DNA of 64,000 bases from Asticcacaulis aquaticus (GCF_028550415.1 NZ_JAQQKX010000002.1:186001-250000); one strand, 5' to 3'. Positions 43,858-52,271 are shown, numbered from the stretch's first letter. Numbers and translations are program-made. Notes: generated by a model not told the origin, from the letters alone.

Positions 43858-44133
43858 CTAACGCCAGCGCGTCTTAAGCAATGACAAGGCAATCAGTAAA
43901 AAAAACATTCCGATGATACCGCCCCTGAGATATCCGTCCCACGGGGCCAGCAGGTGTTTGAACAGGTTGTTTTGATTCAACAGAATGAAAATACCAATCT
44001 GAACCAGAAGGACGAGATAACCCTGCCATTTCACAGGCACCCAATACCCCAGCGGCCCAAATTTAAAGACAAACCACGGATCGCCGAATACCGACGCCTC
44101 GCGCGCTTGCCATAGGGGTGTGCGTCCGTTCAT
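43858..44133 (-). CDS. Small membrane protein (paralogue pair, member 1)
   Basis: The 91-residue product has an N-terminal aromatic part (DPWFVFKFGPLGYWVPVKWQG) and two membrane helices (YLVLLVQIGIFILLNQN and GGIIGMFFLLIALSLL) and ends KTRWR. It shares the pattern W[FL][VI][FI]KF[GA]PLxY...PVxWQG and the ending LxKTR with the gene at 45548-45835, on the other side of the Hsp70-like gene. Family unknown. GGAGGGCGGG precedes ATG 44133. Confidence 0.78.
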   Translation of the reverse strand: MNGRTPLWQAREASVFGDPWFVFKFGPLGYWVPVKWQGYLVLLVQIGIFILLNQNNLFKHLLAPWDGYLRGGIIGMFFLLIALSLLKTRWR

Positions 44134-44201
44134 CCCGCCCTCCGCTGATGTTCGCAACGTCTAAGAGTATGAGCCTCTGTCCTACGCGACACAAGCCCCT
44201 C

Positions 44202-44233
44202 TTCTACCTCCCCGGTGTGCCGGGGAGGTAGAA
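44202..44233. repeat. Perfect palindrome (CCTCCCC/GGGGAGG type)
   Basis: TTCTACCTCCCC and GGGGAGGTAGAA form a 12-bp perfect stem (extending through CGG/CCG) with a short loop. It lies between divergent genes, with no T tract. The same core appears near serC, pheT and hisF. Confidence 0.7.
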
Positions 44234-44305
44234 GAAATCCATAGCCATCTCCGTCATTCCCGTGTAAACGCGCCGATCCTTTTTTGTGTGCAACGCGGTA
44301 AAGTC

Positions 44306-45544
44306 ATGTCTCCCCGTCCCTATTGCGGTATCGATTTCGGCACCTCCAACTCCGCCGTCTGCGTCGGGCGCGGCGACGACCTGCATCTGGTGCCGATCGA
44401 AGGCGCCTCTGTGACCCTGCCGTCGGCGTTGTTCTTCAATACCGAGACCGAGCGCCTGACCTTTGGCCGTGAAGCCATCGCCGAATATCTCGACGGCTAC
44501 GAAGGCCGCCTGATGCGGGCGTTGAAGTCAGTGCTGGGCAGCCGCCTGATCGGCGAAACCACGCAGATCGGCTCGAAACGCAAAGACTTCCGCGAGATCA
44601 TCGGCAACTATATCGCCCACCTCAAACGCGCCGCCGAAGCCCATATCGGCGAGTCGCTCGAAGACGTGGTGCTGGGCCGCCCGGTCCACTTTGTCGACGA
44701 CGATATCGAGGCTGACAACCGCGCCGAGGCCGAACTGCGCGGCATCGCCGAAGCGCAGGGCTTCAAAAACATCAGCTTCGAATACGAGCCTCTGGCCGCC
44801 GCCCGCGATTACGCCAGCACGCTCACCAGCGAAGAAACCGTGCTGGTCGTCGATATCGGCGGCGGTACGTCGGACTTCTCCGTCCTGCGCCTGAGCCCCA
44901 CCACATCCGAAATTCTGGCCAATGCCGGGGTCCATATCGGCGGCACCGACTTCGACCGTAGCTTAAGCCTCAATACGGCGATGGTCGATATGGGCTATCA
45001 GTCGAAGCTGAAAAGCGGGCTCGACATGCCGCTGCTCAACTACCATCAGCTTTCGACCTGGCACCTGATCAACTTCCTCTATACGCAGAAGGCGATGCTG
45101 GGCATCCGCGAACTGCACTATCTGGCCGAGCGCCGCGACCTGACCCAGCGCCTGATCACGGTGGTCGAGGAACGCAAGGGCCACAGCGTCGCCAACCGCA
45201 TCGAAGCCGCCAAGATCGCCCTGTCCGAACACGACCTGACCTCGGTCGACTATACCGACATCGAAAAGGGCTGGGTGTCGGAAATCCACCGCGACACCCT
45301 GATGCGCTCAACCGGCAACGACGTGGAGAAGATCGTCACCACGGCAGGCGAAACCGTGGCGCAGGCGGGACTTAAGGGCGCCGACATCCATACCCTGTTC
45401 ATGACCGGCGGCTCGACGGCCATGCCGGGGTTCGAAGCCGCCATGCGCGCGGCCTTCCCAGAAGCGCAGGTCAATTACGGCGACCGTTTCTCGTCAGTGG
45501 CCTCGGGTCTGGGGCTGGCGGCGAAGGCGCGGTTTGCGGCTTGA
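44306..45544 (+). CDS. Hsp70-family protein (YegD-like)
   Basis: The 412-residue protein has the actin-like ATPase motifs of Hsp70: GIDFGTSNSAVCVG (phosphate 1), LVVDIGGGTSDFSVL (phosphate 2) and FMTGGSTAMPGF (adenosine). It lacks the normal C-terminal substrate-binding domain of DnaK, as in E. coli YegD, so it is a nucleotide-binding domain with insertions rather than a full chaperone. Its role is unknown. ATG 44306 is taken; GTG at 44288 is possible. It is flanked by two related small membrane genes. Confidence 0.92.
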   Translation: MSPRPYCGIDFGTSNSAVCVGRGDDLHLVPIEGASVTLPSALFFNTETERLTFGREAIAEYLDGYEGRLMRALKSVLGSRLIGETTQIGSKRKDFREIIGNYIAHLKRAAEAHIGESLEDVVLGRPVHFVDDDIEADNRAEAELRGIAEAQGFKNISFEYEPLAAARDYASTLTSEETVLVVDIGGGTSDFSVLRLSPTTSEILANAGVHIGGTDFDRSLSLNTAMVDMGYQSKLKSGLDMPLLNYHQLSTWHLINFLYTQKAMLGIRELHYLAERRDLTQRLITVVEERKGHSVANRIEAAKIALSEHDLTSVDYTDIEKGWVSEIHRDTLMRSTGNDVEKIVTTAGETVAQAGLKGADIHTLFMTGGSTAMPGFEAAMRAAFPEAQVNYGDRFSSVASGLGLAAKARFAA

Positions 45545-45547
45545 GGA

Positions 45548-45835
45548 TTAGTCCCGGCGTGTCTTAAACAGGCCTATAATAAACAGCACGGCAAACACGG
45601 CAACACTACCCATGCGCACATATGGCCCGAGTGGATCGCCGCGTTCAGAAAGTATCTCGCCATATTCCAGCCCGCCAACAAGGCAAATGAGCTCCGCCAT
45701 CAGCAAAATCAGGCCCTGCCAACGCACCGGATAGATATAGGGCAACGGGGCGAATTTGATCAGAAACCACGCGCCGGGTATTTTCGGGATCCGGCGTTTT
45801 TGATCCCATATGGGCTTGGGGGCGATCTCAGTCAT
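45548..45835 (-). CDS. Small membrane protein (paralogue pair, member 2)
   Basis: The 95-residue product has an aromatic N-terminal part (GAWFLIKFAPLPYIYPVRWQG), a helix (LILLMAELICLVGGLEY) and a second helix (GSVAVFAVLFIIGLFKTRRD). It is a clear relative of the gene at 43858-44133. Both face the Hsp70-like gene from opposite sides on the minus strand. Its stop lies 3 bases from the Hsp70 stop. No function known. Confidence 0.78.
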   Translation of the reverse strand: MTEIAPKPIWDQKRRIPKIPGAWFLIKFAPLPYIYPVRWQGLILLMAELICLVGGLEYGEILSERGDPLGPYVRMGSVAVFAVLFIIGLFKTRRD

Positions 45836-45950
45836 AACGCAACCATCCGTTCAGGTTGCAACCCTGTCAAGCTGAACGCTTTACAGGACAGGCGGGTTGC
45901 GGCATGTGGATCACAAACCAAATAAAGCCTTGCCTTCCCTCCCGCGTCGC

Positions 45951-45970
45951 TGTATTAGCGCGCTAACACA
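45951..45970. promoter_or_regulatory. Palindromic operator candidate of the histidine operon
   Basis: TGTATTAGCGCGCTAACACA has a perfect 12-bp core, TTAGCGCGCTAA, and symmetry over about 18 bases with one mismatched pair. It lies 15 bases upstream of the start codon of a TrpR-family gene that opens the his operon, the position expected for autorepression. Confidence 0.65.
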
Positions 45971-45985
45971 TTAAAACAGACCCCC

Positions 45986-46291
45986 ATGACCGACACATCG
46001 CCCGAGAGATACGCCGCCGACGAGGCCGAACTGGTGAAAGCCCTGCTGACGCTGGAAACGGCCGAAGAGATGCGCGCCTTTCTCGACGACCTGTGCACCC
46101 CGTCGGAACTGAGGGCCTTTGCCGAACGGTTCAAGGTGGCGCGGCTGCTGGACGAAAACCAGTTGTCCTACCGTGACATCTCCGAAAAGACCGGGGCCTC
46201 GACCACCACGGTGACCCGCGTGGCGCGTTTCCTGCGCGACATGCCGCATAAGGGTTACCGACTGGTGATCGACCGCCTCAAAAGCCAATAA
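45986..46291 (+). CDS. TrpR-related YerC/YecD-family regulator, probable his operon repressor
   Basis: The 101-residue protein has the TrpR-like helical core AELVKALLTLETAEEMRAFLDDLCTPSELRAFAERFKVARLLDENQLSYRDISEKTGASTTTVTRVARFLRD, with a helix-turn-helix (YRDISEKTGASTTTVTRVARF). Members of this family have been proposed as histidine repressors (HisR) in Gram-positive bacteria. Here the gene is first in the his operon, 12 bases before hisG, with a palindrome just upstream, so regulation of histidine synthesis with histidine as co-repressor is a fair inference. Confidence 0.85.
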   Translation: MTDTSPERYAADEAELVKALLTLETAEEMRAFLDDLCTPSELRAFAERFKVARLLDENQLSYRDISEKTGASTTTVTRVARFLRDMPHKGYRLVIDRLKSQ

Positions 46292-46303
46292 GAAAGTAAG
46301 ACC

Positions 46304-47182
46304 ATGACTTCCCGTCTCCGCATTGCCGTTCAGAAATCGGGCCGACTGGCCGACCGCTCGCTGGAACTGATCTCCGGCGCGGGCCTGCGCGTCATGAAGG
46401 GCGCCAACGAACTGCTCTATCGCATCGAGAACCAGCCGATCGACCTGCTGCGCGTGCGCGACGACGACATCCCGACCTTCGTCGCCGATGGCGTGGCCGA
46501 ACTGGGCATCGTCGGTTACAACGTGCTGGCCGAACACTTCCCTGAAGACGACCTCGAAGAGCGCATCGTCATGCGCCTCGGTTTCGGCAAGTGCACGCTG
46601 AAAATCGCCGTGCCGGACACCGCCACTTATGAAGGCCCGCAAAGCCTCGAAGGCAAGCGCATCGCCACGTCTTATCCGAACATCCTCGGCAAGTGGCTGA
46701 AAGACAAGGGCGTCACCGCGACCATCGTCGAGATGCGTGGTGCGGTCGAGGTCGCGCCCCGCATGAAGATTGCCCACGCCATCTGCGATCTGGTCTCGAC
46801 GGGTGCGACGCTGGAAGCCAATGGCATGAAGGCCGTCGATCTGGTGCTGGCCTCCGAAGCCGTGCTAATCAAGGCGCCGCATGCGCCGCCCGCCGATCTG
46901 GAACACGTCTATGACATGCTGCTGCGCCGTTTCGACGGGGTGACGGCCTCGACGGGGGCCAAGTACGTCATGCTCAACGCCCCGCGCGAGCATCTGGACG
47001 AGATCATCGAGCTGATCCCCGGCGCCGATTCCCCGACCATCATGCCGCTGGCACACCGCGAAGACACGGTCGCCGTCCATGCGGTGTGTCAGGAAAACGT
47101 GTTCTGGGACACGCTGGACAAGCTCAAGGCGGCAGGCGCTTCGGCGATCCTGGTCCTGCCGATCGAAAAGATGATGAAGTAG
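46304..47182 (+). CDS. hisG: ATP phosphoribosyltransferase (long form)
   Basis: HisG joins ATP and PRPP, the first committed step of histidine synthesis, and is feedback-inhibited by histidine. The 292-residue protein is the long, hexameric form: catalytic part with LRIAVQKSGRLADRSLELISGAG, DDIPTFVADGVAELGIVGYNVLAE and the PRPP loop ICDLVSTGATLEANGMK, then a C-terminal regulatory ACT-like domain (SPTIMPLAHREDTVAVHAVCQ). It needs no HisZ. It follows the regulator by 12 bases. Confidence 0.96.
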   Translation: MTSRLRIAVQKSGRLADRSLELISGAGLRVMKGANELLYRIENQPIDLLRVRDDDIPTFVADGVAELGIVGYNVLAEHFPEDDLEERIVMRLGFGKCTLKIAVPDTATYEGPQSLEGKRIATSYPNILGKWLKDKGVTATIVEMRGAVEVAPRMKIAHAICDLVSTGATLEANGMKAVDLVLASEAVLIKAPHAPPADLEHVYDMLLRRFDGVTASTGAKYVMLNAPREHLDEIIELIPGADSPTIMPLAHREDTVAVHAVCQENVFWDTLDKLKAAGASAILVLPIEKMMK

Positions 47183-47235
47183 GTGTCGCGGACACCCTTG
47201 AAATTGGTCCGCGCGGCTGCGGACAGGTGCGTATC

Positions 47236-48534
47236 ATGAAGACCTTTATCTGGAACGATCTCAGCGCGGCGGAACGCAAGACCGCGCTCGCGCGCCCCGA
47301 AAACCGGCGCGACGAGAGCGTGCTCGACACTGTGCGCACGATCTTCGACGACGTGGAATCGCGCGGCTTCACCGCCGTCAGCGACTGGGCCGTGCGTCTG
47401 GACGGTCACGCCCCGGTGCGCGTCGAGTTGAACCCGTCGCTGGTCGATGAGGCCCGTGCGCTCCTCACCGCCGACGATCTCGAAGCCATGGAACTGGCCG
47501 TCGAACACGTCCGCGCCTTCCACGCCGCCGAACTGCCCACCACAGGCCCCGTCATCGCGCCCGCCGAAGGCCTGAGCCTGCAACGCGTTTTCCGCCCGAT
47601 CTCGACCGCCGGTCTCTACGTCCCCGGCGGCACTGCGCCGCTGTTTTCGACCCTGATCATGACCGCCGTTCCGGCCCTCGTCGCCGGTGTGCCTAACCGA
47701 GTCTGCGTCACCCCGCCTGCCAAGGACGGCTCGCTGCACCCGATGATGATTGCCGCCGGGGCCGCGGCCGGGCTCGACGCTATCTGGCGCGTCGGTGGGG
47801 CGCATGCCATTGCGGCCATGGCCTTGGGCGCCCTACCCGACGTTCCGGCGGCCGACAAGCTGTTCGGGCCGGGTAACAAGTACGTCGCCGAAGCCAAGCG
47901 CTACGCCACCGAGCGCCTGTCGGGCATTGCCATCGACATGCCCGCCGGGCCGTCCGAACTGATGGTCATCGCCGATGCGACCGCCAATGCGAAACTGATC
48001 GCCGCCGACCTGCTCAGTCAGGCCGAACACGACGCCGACGCGCAGGTCGTGCTGGTGACGCTCGACCGCGACCTGATCGAGGCCGTGGGCGCCGAACTGG
48101 AGGCGCAACTGTCGACCCTGCCGCGCGCGGCGATCGCCCGTGCCTCGCTGGAACAGGCGCGTTTGTTCGTTGTCGACAGCCTTGAGGCTGCCGCCGAAGT
48201 CGCCAATCTCTACGGTCCGGAGCACCTCGCCTTGCAGGTCGAAGACCTCGACGCCCTGATCCCGCAACTGACCGCCGCCGGCACCGTGTTTGCGGGCACC
48301 TATGCGGCGGAAACCTTCGGCGATTACGCCGCCGGCCCCAGCCACGTCCTGCCGACCGACGGCGCAGCGCGGGCCTGGGACGGCATCACTGTGCGGTCGT
48401 ACCTGACCAGCTTCGTCGTTCAGCGCGCCACCCGTCAGGGCGCGGCCACCATTGCGCCCGCCGCCGCCCGTCTGGCTCGCCTCGAAGGTCTCGAAGCGCA
48501 TGCGCTGGCGGCAGACTTCCGTTTAGAGGTGTAA
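47236..48534 (+). CDS. hisD: Histidinol dehydrogenase
   Basis: HisD oxidises histidinol to histidine in two NAD+-dependent steps, the last reactions of the pathway. The 432-residue protein has RVFRPISTAGLYVPGGTAPLFSTLIMTAVPA, IWRVGGAHAIAAMALG, FGPGNKYVAEAKR, the zinc ligand region LLSQAEHDADAQVVLVT, and GPSHVLPTDGAAR. ATG 47236 begins at the typical N terminus; the frame runs open upstream in the hisG end. It is followed 2 bases later by the hisC-like/hisB fusion. Confidence 0.97.
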   Translation: MKTFIWNDLSAAERKTALARPENRRDESVLDTVRTIFDDVESRGFTAVSDWAVRLDGHAPVRVELNPSLVDEARALLTADDLEAMELAVEHVRAFHAAELPTTGPVIAPAEGLSLQRVFRPISTAGLYVPGGTAPLFSTLIMTAVPALVAGVPNRVCVTPPAKDGSLHPMMIAAGAAAGLDAIWRVGGAHAIAAMALGALPDVPAADKLFGPGNKYVAEAKRYATERLSGIAIDMPAGPSELMVIADATANAKLIAADLLSQAEHDADAQVVLVTLDRDLIEAVGAELEAQLSTLPRAAIARASLEQARLFVVDSLEAAAEVANLYGPEHLALQVEDLDALIPQLTAAGTVFAGTYAAETFGDYAAGPSHVLPTDGAARAWDGITVRSYLTSFVVQRATRQGAATIAPAAARLARLEGLEAHALAADFRLEV

Positions 48535-48536
48535 CC

Positions 48537-50039
48537 ATGTTCGCGTCCCCTTTCACCGCCCTGAACGCTCAGGGCTCCGGCCTCGAAGCTTCGCCGCCGT
48601 CGTTAGAGCCGTTGCGCGAGCGCATGGCCGAGATCTATGGCGTCGAGCCCTATCAGCTGATGGTCACGCGCGGCGCTTCGCACGGGACCGAGATCCTGAT
48701 GCGCCGCCTCAAGGTCAATGGCTATGAGAACGTCTTCACCAATCCCTGCTATTCCGAGCGGCAATATCACCTGCAAAGCCTCGCCGACGCCTACGGCCTG
48801 ACGCTGAAACAGGCGACCAAGCCGCTGATGACGCTCAAAGGCGCGGGCATGTACCTGATCGATAACCCCAACATGCCCGACGGCAAGGTGTGGGATTTGA
48901 TCGCCGCGCGGACTCTGGCCGTCGAAATCTTCCCGGCCCTGCTGGTCATCGATGAGAGCTATTTCGACGCCTGTGACGGGACAAGCCTCGTAGAACTCAC
49001 CAAATCCGAGTCGAACGTCGTGGTCCTCAAAAGCCTGTCGTTCCTCTACGGCCTGTCGGGGGCGCGCGTCGGCGCGCTGATCTCGTCGCCCAAAACGCTC
49101 AACGGTCTCAGCCGCTTCTGCGAGCCCACCCCCTTGCCGACGCCCTCGATCAAGGCCGCCGAAGCCGCCCTGGCCCCGTCGCGCGCCCTGAACGTGCAGT
49201 CGCGCATCGACCTGATCCGTGGAGAGCAGGCCCGGGTGCGCGAGGCCCTGACCGACGCGCCGTCGACCCTGCAATTTCACCTCGCGGACGGGCCGTTCCT
49301 GTTCATCAAGCCGAAGGACCTGATCCGCACCCAGACCGCGCTCAAGCGTTTCGGCGTGGTGGCCAAGAACGCCTATGAAGGCCTGATCATGGCCATCGGC
49401 GACAAACCGTATAACGACCGCCTGCTCAACGCTCTGGGCGTCGCGACCGATGCCGGTCGCCCGGCGCGCCGCGGCGAAACCCTGCGCGACACCAAGGAAA
49501 CCAAGATTTCGGCCATCGTCGATCTCGATAATCCGAAGCCTGTGAAAATCCACACCGGGGTCGGCTTCTTCGATCACATGCTCGATCAGGTCGCCACCCA
49601 CGGCGGTTTCTCGCTGCAATTGTCGTGCGAAGGCGATCTGGAAATCGACGCCCACCACACGATCGAGGACTGCATGCTGGCCTTCGGTGCGGCGTTGAAA
49701 AGCGCTTTGGGCGACCGTATCGGTATGGCGCGCTTCGGCTTCGTCCTGCCGATGGATGAAACCGAAGCGAAGGTCAGCGTCGATATTTCCGGCCGCGCCT
49801 ACTGCGTGTTCAAGGGCGAGTTCGATGCCTCGCACATCGGCGACTACCCGACCGAAATGACCGGTCACGCTTTCCGCTCGCTGTCCGAAGCCCTGGGGGC
49901 CTCGATCCATATCGAGGTCACCGGCGAAAACGACCACCACAAGGTCGAGGCCTGTTTCAAGGCTTTGGGCCGCGCGCTGCGCATAGCCACGCGCATCGAA
50001 GGCGACGCTTTGCCCTCGACCAAGGGGATGTTAGCGTGA
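48537..50039 (+). CDS. hisB: HisC-like domain fused to imidazoleglycerol-phosphate dehydratase (HisB)
   Basis: The 500-residue product has two parts. Residues 1-305 resemble a HisC-type PLP aminotransferase: RGASHGTEILMRR (45-57), IDNPNMPDG (108-116), VIDESYFDA (137-145), and LKSLSFLYGLSGARVG (164-179). At residue 169, where aminotransferases have the Lys that binds PLP (TLSKxxGLAGxRxG), this protein has Phe, so the domain is probably not a working transaminase. Residues 310-500 are a complete HisB dehydratase (GFFDHMLDQ, DAHHTIED, ENDHHKVEA), step 7 of histidine synthesis. The phosphatase domain fused to HisB in E. coli is absent. It overlaps hisH by 4 bases. Confidence 0.88.
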   Translation: MFASPFTALNAQGSGLEASPPSLEPLRERMAEIYGVEPYQLMVTRGASHGTEILMRRLKVNGYENVFTNPCYSERQYHLQSLADAYGLTLKQATKPLMTLKGAGMYLIDNPNMPDGKVWDLIAARTLAVEIFPALLVIDESYFDACDGTSLVELTKSESNVVVLKSLSFLYGLSGARVGALISSPKTLNGLSRFCEPTPLPTPSIKAAEAALAPSRALNVQSRIDLIRGEQARVREALTDAPSTLQFHLADGPFLFIKPKDLIRTQTALKRFGVVAKNAYEGLIMAIGDKPYNDRLLNALGVATDAGRPARRGETLRDTKETKISAIVDLDNPKPVKIHTGVGFFDHMLDQVATHGGFSLQLSCEGDLEIDAHHTIEDCMLAFGAALKSALGDRIGMARFGFVLPMDETEAKVSVDISGRAYCVFKGEFDASHIGDYPTEMTGHAFRSLSEALGASIHIEVTGENDHHKVEACFKALGRALRIATRIEGDALPSTKGMLA

Positions 50040-50629
50040 GTAAAGTCGCCGTTATCGAAATCGGTTGCGCCAATACGGCATCGGTTCTGTTCGCGCTGGA
50101 ACGTCTGGGCGCGGAAGCCGTGCTGTCGTCCGACGCCAATGAAATCGCCGCCGCCGAGCGCGTGGTGTTACCGGGCGTCGGCGCGGCGGGCTTCGCCATG
50201 AGCCGCATCCGTGAGCTTGGCCTCTACGATACGATCCGTGCGTTGACACAGCCGCTGCTTGGCGTCTGTCTGGGCCAGCAACTGCTGTTCGACTCGTCCG
50301 AAGAGGGCGATGTCGATTGCCTCGGCCTGATCCCCGGCAAAGTCGTGAAGATGGACGCGCCCAAGCCTCTGGTCGTGCCGCATATGGGCTGGAACCAGCT
50401 GGAGGCCGTCGCCGACGACCCGCTGACGGCAGGGCTGAACGCGGGTGACTACGCCTATTTCGTGCACAGCTTCGTCTGTCCGGTGACCGAACACACATTG
50501 GTGCAATCGACCTATGGTCACCCGTTCGCGGCCATGGTGCGCAAGGACAATGTCTGGGGGTGTCAGTTCCACCCGGAGCGCTCGTCCGCCGCCGGTGCGA
50601 AAATACTGGAGAATTTTCTCCGCATATAA
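50036..50629 (+). CDS. hisH: Imidazole glycerol phosphate synthase, glutaminase subunit
   Basis: HisH releases ammonia from glutamine for HisF. The 197-residue class I amidotransferase has the nucleophile Cys in LLGVCLGQQLLFDSS, and His and Glu in WGCQFHPERSS. The oxyanion strand is LPGVGAAGFAM. It starts with GTG inside the hisB stop (GTGA overlap), so it is coupled to it. A family A repeat follows before hisA. Confidence 0.96.
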   Translation: MSKVAVIEIGCANTASVLFALERLGAEAVLSSDANEIAAAERVVLPGVGAAGFAMSRIRELGLYDTIRALTQPLLGVCLGQQLLFDSSEEGDVDCLGLIPGKVVKMDAPKPLVVPHMGWNQLEAVADDPLTAGLNAGDYAYFVHSFVCPVTEHTLVQSTYGHPFAAMVRKDNVWGCQFHPERSSAAGAKILENFLRI

Positions 50630-50635
50630 TTAAAT

Positions 50636-50750
50636 CCCCTCGCCCCTTTGGGGAGAGGGTTAGGGTGAGGGGGAAAGCCCCGCGCTCTTCCGTTGACACC
50701 CCCTCACCCGGCCCTACGGGCCACCCTCTCCCCTCAGGGAGAGGGGGAGA
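50636..50750. repeat. Composite intergenic repeat, family A, inside the his operon
   Basis: Left hairpin CCCCTCGCCCCTTTGGGGAGAGGG, then GGTGAGGGGGAA, spacer, CCCCCTCACCCGGCCCTACGGG, and right hairpin CCACCCTCTCCCCTCAGGGAGAGGGGGA. It ends 10 bases before the hisA ATG and supplies its ribosome-binding site. Confidence 0.85.
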
Positions 50751-50759
50751 TTACCGACC

Positions 50760-51491
50760 ATGATCCTCTACCCCGCCATCGACCTGATCAACGGAGAATG
50801 CGTCCGCCTCGCGCAGGGCCGTTTCGACGCCGTGACGAAATACGACTCCGATCCGTTCAAGCGCCTCAGCCTGTTCAATGACGAATTTGCCCAGTGGGTG
50901 CATATCGTCGATCTCGACGGGGCCAAGGCCGGTTCACCACAGCAGCACGAACTGATCGGCCGTCTGGCGCAGGCCTCGCGCGCCAAGATCCAGACCGGCG
51001 GCGGCGTGCGTACCCGCGAGCACGTACAAACCCTGCTCGCTCAGGGCGTCTCGGCCGTCGTGGTCGGCTCCGCTGCCGTCAAGAACCCCGAAGAGGTGCG
51101 CGGCTGGCTGCGCGACTTCGGCAAGGACAAGATCACGCTGGCGCTGGACGTCCTGCCGACCAAAGACGGCGATTTCGACGCCGCCCTGCACGGCTGGGTC
51201 GAAGGCTCCGGGATTTCGTTGTGGGACGTGCTTGACTACTATCCGGTCGGCGTGGCGCAGCGTATCCTCGTCACGGACGTGTCGCGCGACGGCATGCTGA
51301 TGGGGCCGAACATGGACCTGATGCGCGCCCTGCGCCAGAAGCGTCCGGACCTTGAAATTCAGGCCTCGGGCGGTGTGAAGTCGATCGAAGACCTGTACGA
51401 TCTGAAGGCGCTCGGCGTCCACGGCGCCATCGTCGGCAAGGCGATCTACGAAGGCCTGATCGACCTCAAAGCCGCTTTGAACGTAGGATAG
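50760..51491 (+). CDS. hisA: ProFAR isomerase
   Basis: HisA isomerises the aminoaldose ProFAR to the ketose PRFAR. The 243-residue TIM barrel has YPAIDLINGECVRLAQG, VHIVDLDGAKAG, IQTGGGVRT, VVVGSAAVKNPEEV and ASGGVKSIEDLYDLK, with the catalytic Asp of strand 1 and of ILVTDVSRDG. It starts 10 bases after a family A repeat and runs 3 bases short of hisF. Confidence 0.97.
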   Translation: MILYPAIDLINGECVRLAQGRFDAVTKYDSDPFKRLSLFNDEFAQWVHIVDLDGAKAGSPQQHELIGRLAQASRAKIQTGGGVRTREHVQTLLAQGVSAVVVGSAAVKNPEEVRGWLRDFGKDKITLALDVLPTKDGDFDAALHGWVEGSGISLWDVLDYYPVGVAQRILVTDVSRDGMLMGPNMDLMRALRQKRPDLEIQASGGVKSIEDLYDLKALGVHGAIVGKAIYEGLIDLKAALNVG

Positions 51492-51494
51492 ACC

Positions 51495-52262
51495 ATGCTC
51501 GCCAGACGCATCATTCCCTGTCTCGACGTCAAGGACGGCAAGGTCGTCAAGGGCGTGCAGTTCGTCGGTCACGAAGTGCTGGGCGACGCCGTCGACATGG
51601 CGCTCCGCTACCGTGACGAAGGTGCCGACGAGCTGGTCCTGTACGACATCACCGCCTCAGCGGAAGGCCGCACGGTCGATTACAACTGGGTGCGCGACAT
51701 CGCCCGCGCCCTCGATATTCCGTTCTGCGTGGCCGGCGGCATCCGTTCCGGCGAACAGGCGGTCAAATGCCTCAATTCGGGCGCTGACAAGGTGTCGATC
51801 AACTCGCCGGCGCTGGAACGTCCCGACCTGATCAACGAACTGGCCGAAATGGCCGGATCGCAGTGCGTGGTCGTCGGGGTCGATTCGCGCGAACTGGACG
51901 GGGACTATTATGTTCATCAGTACAGTGGCGATCCGGACAAGATCCGCGCCGCCGGTCGCCGGACGCTCGACTGGGTGGTCGAAGCCCGCGACCGCGGGGC
52001 GGGTGAAATCGTGCTCAACTGCATGAATCAGGACGGCGTGCGCAAGGGCTACGATATCCGGCAACTGAAGCTGGTGCGCGACCTGATCGACATTCCGCTG
52101 GTCGCCTCAGGCGGCGCAGGCGCGGTCGAGCATTTCACCGAGGTCTTCGAGCAGGCCGACGTATCGGGGGCTCTGGCCGCCAGCGTCTTCCACAAGAAGA
52201 TCATCCATATCCCCGACCTGAAACGCGACCTGCAAACGGCGGGAATCGCGGTTAGACTGTAA
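51495..52262 (+). CDS. hisF: Imidazole glycerol phosphate synthase, cyclase subunit
   Basis: HisF closes the imidazole ring with ammonia from HisH, giving imidazole glycerol phosphate and AICAR. The 255-residue TIM barrel has [63 protein letters not shown] and [13 protein letters not shown]. The catalytic Asp residues lie in CLDVKDG and in the NCMNQDG strand end. It is followed by a large inverted repeat before the small membrane gene and hisIE. Confidence 0.97.
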   Translation: MLARRIIPCLDVKDGKVVKGVQFVGHEVLGDAVDMALRYRDEGADELVLYDITASAEGRTVDYNWVRDIARALDIPFCVAGGIRSGEQAVKCLNSGADKVSINSPALERPDLINELAEMAGSQCVVVGVDSRELDGDYYVHQYSGDPDKIRAAGRRTLDWVVEARDRGAGEIVLNCMNQDGVRKGYDIRQLKLVRDLIDIPLVASGGAGAVEHFTEVFEQADVSGALAASVFHKKIIHIPDLKRDLQTAGIAVRL

Positions 52263-52271
52263 AGCAAGACA

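Noticed and set aside
48603-49940. A 445-residue open frame opposite the hisB fusion
   Set aside because: Shadow frame; the plus-strand gene has unmistakable HisB motifs and operon context.
48537-50039. Possible frameshift or chimera joining hisC and hisB by sequencing error
   Set aside because: The reading frame is continuous, and the junction (about residues 300-315) has an ordinary linker. The missing Lys is within the first domain and not near the junction.
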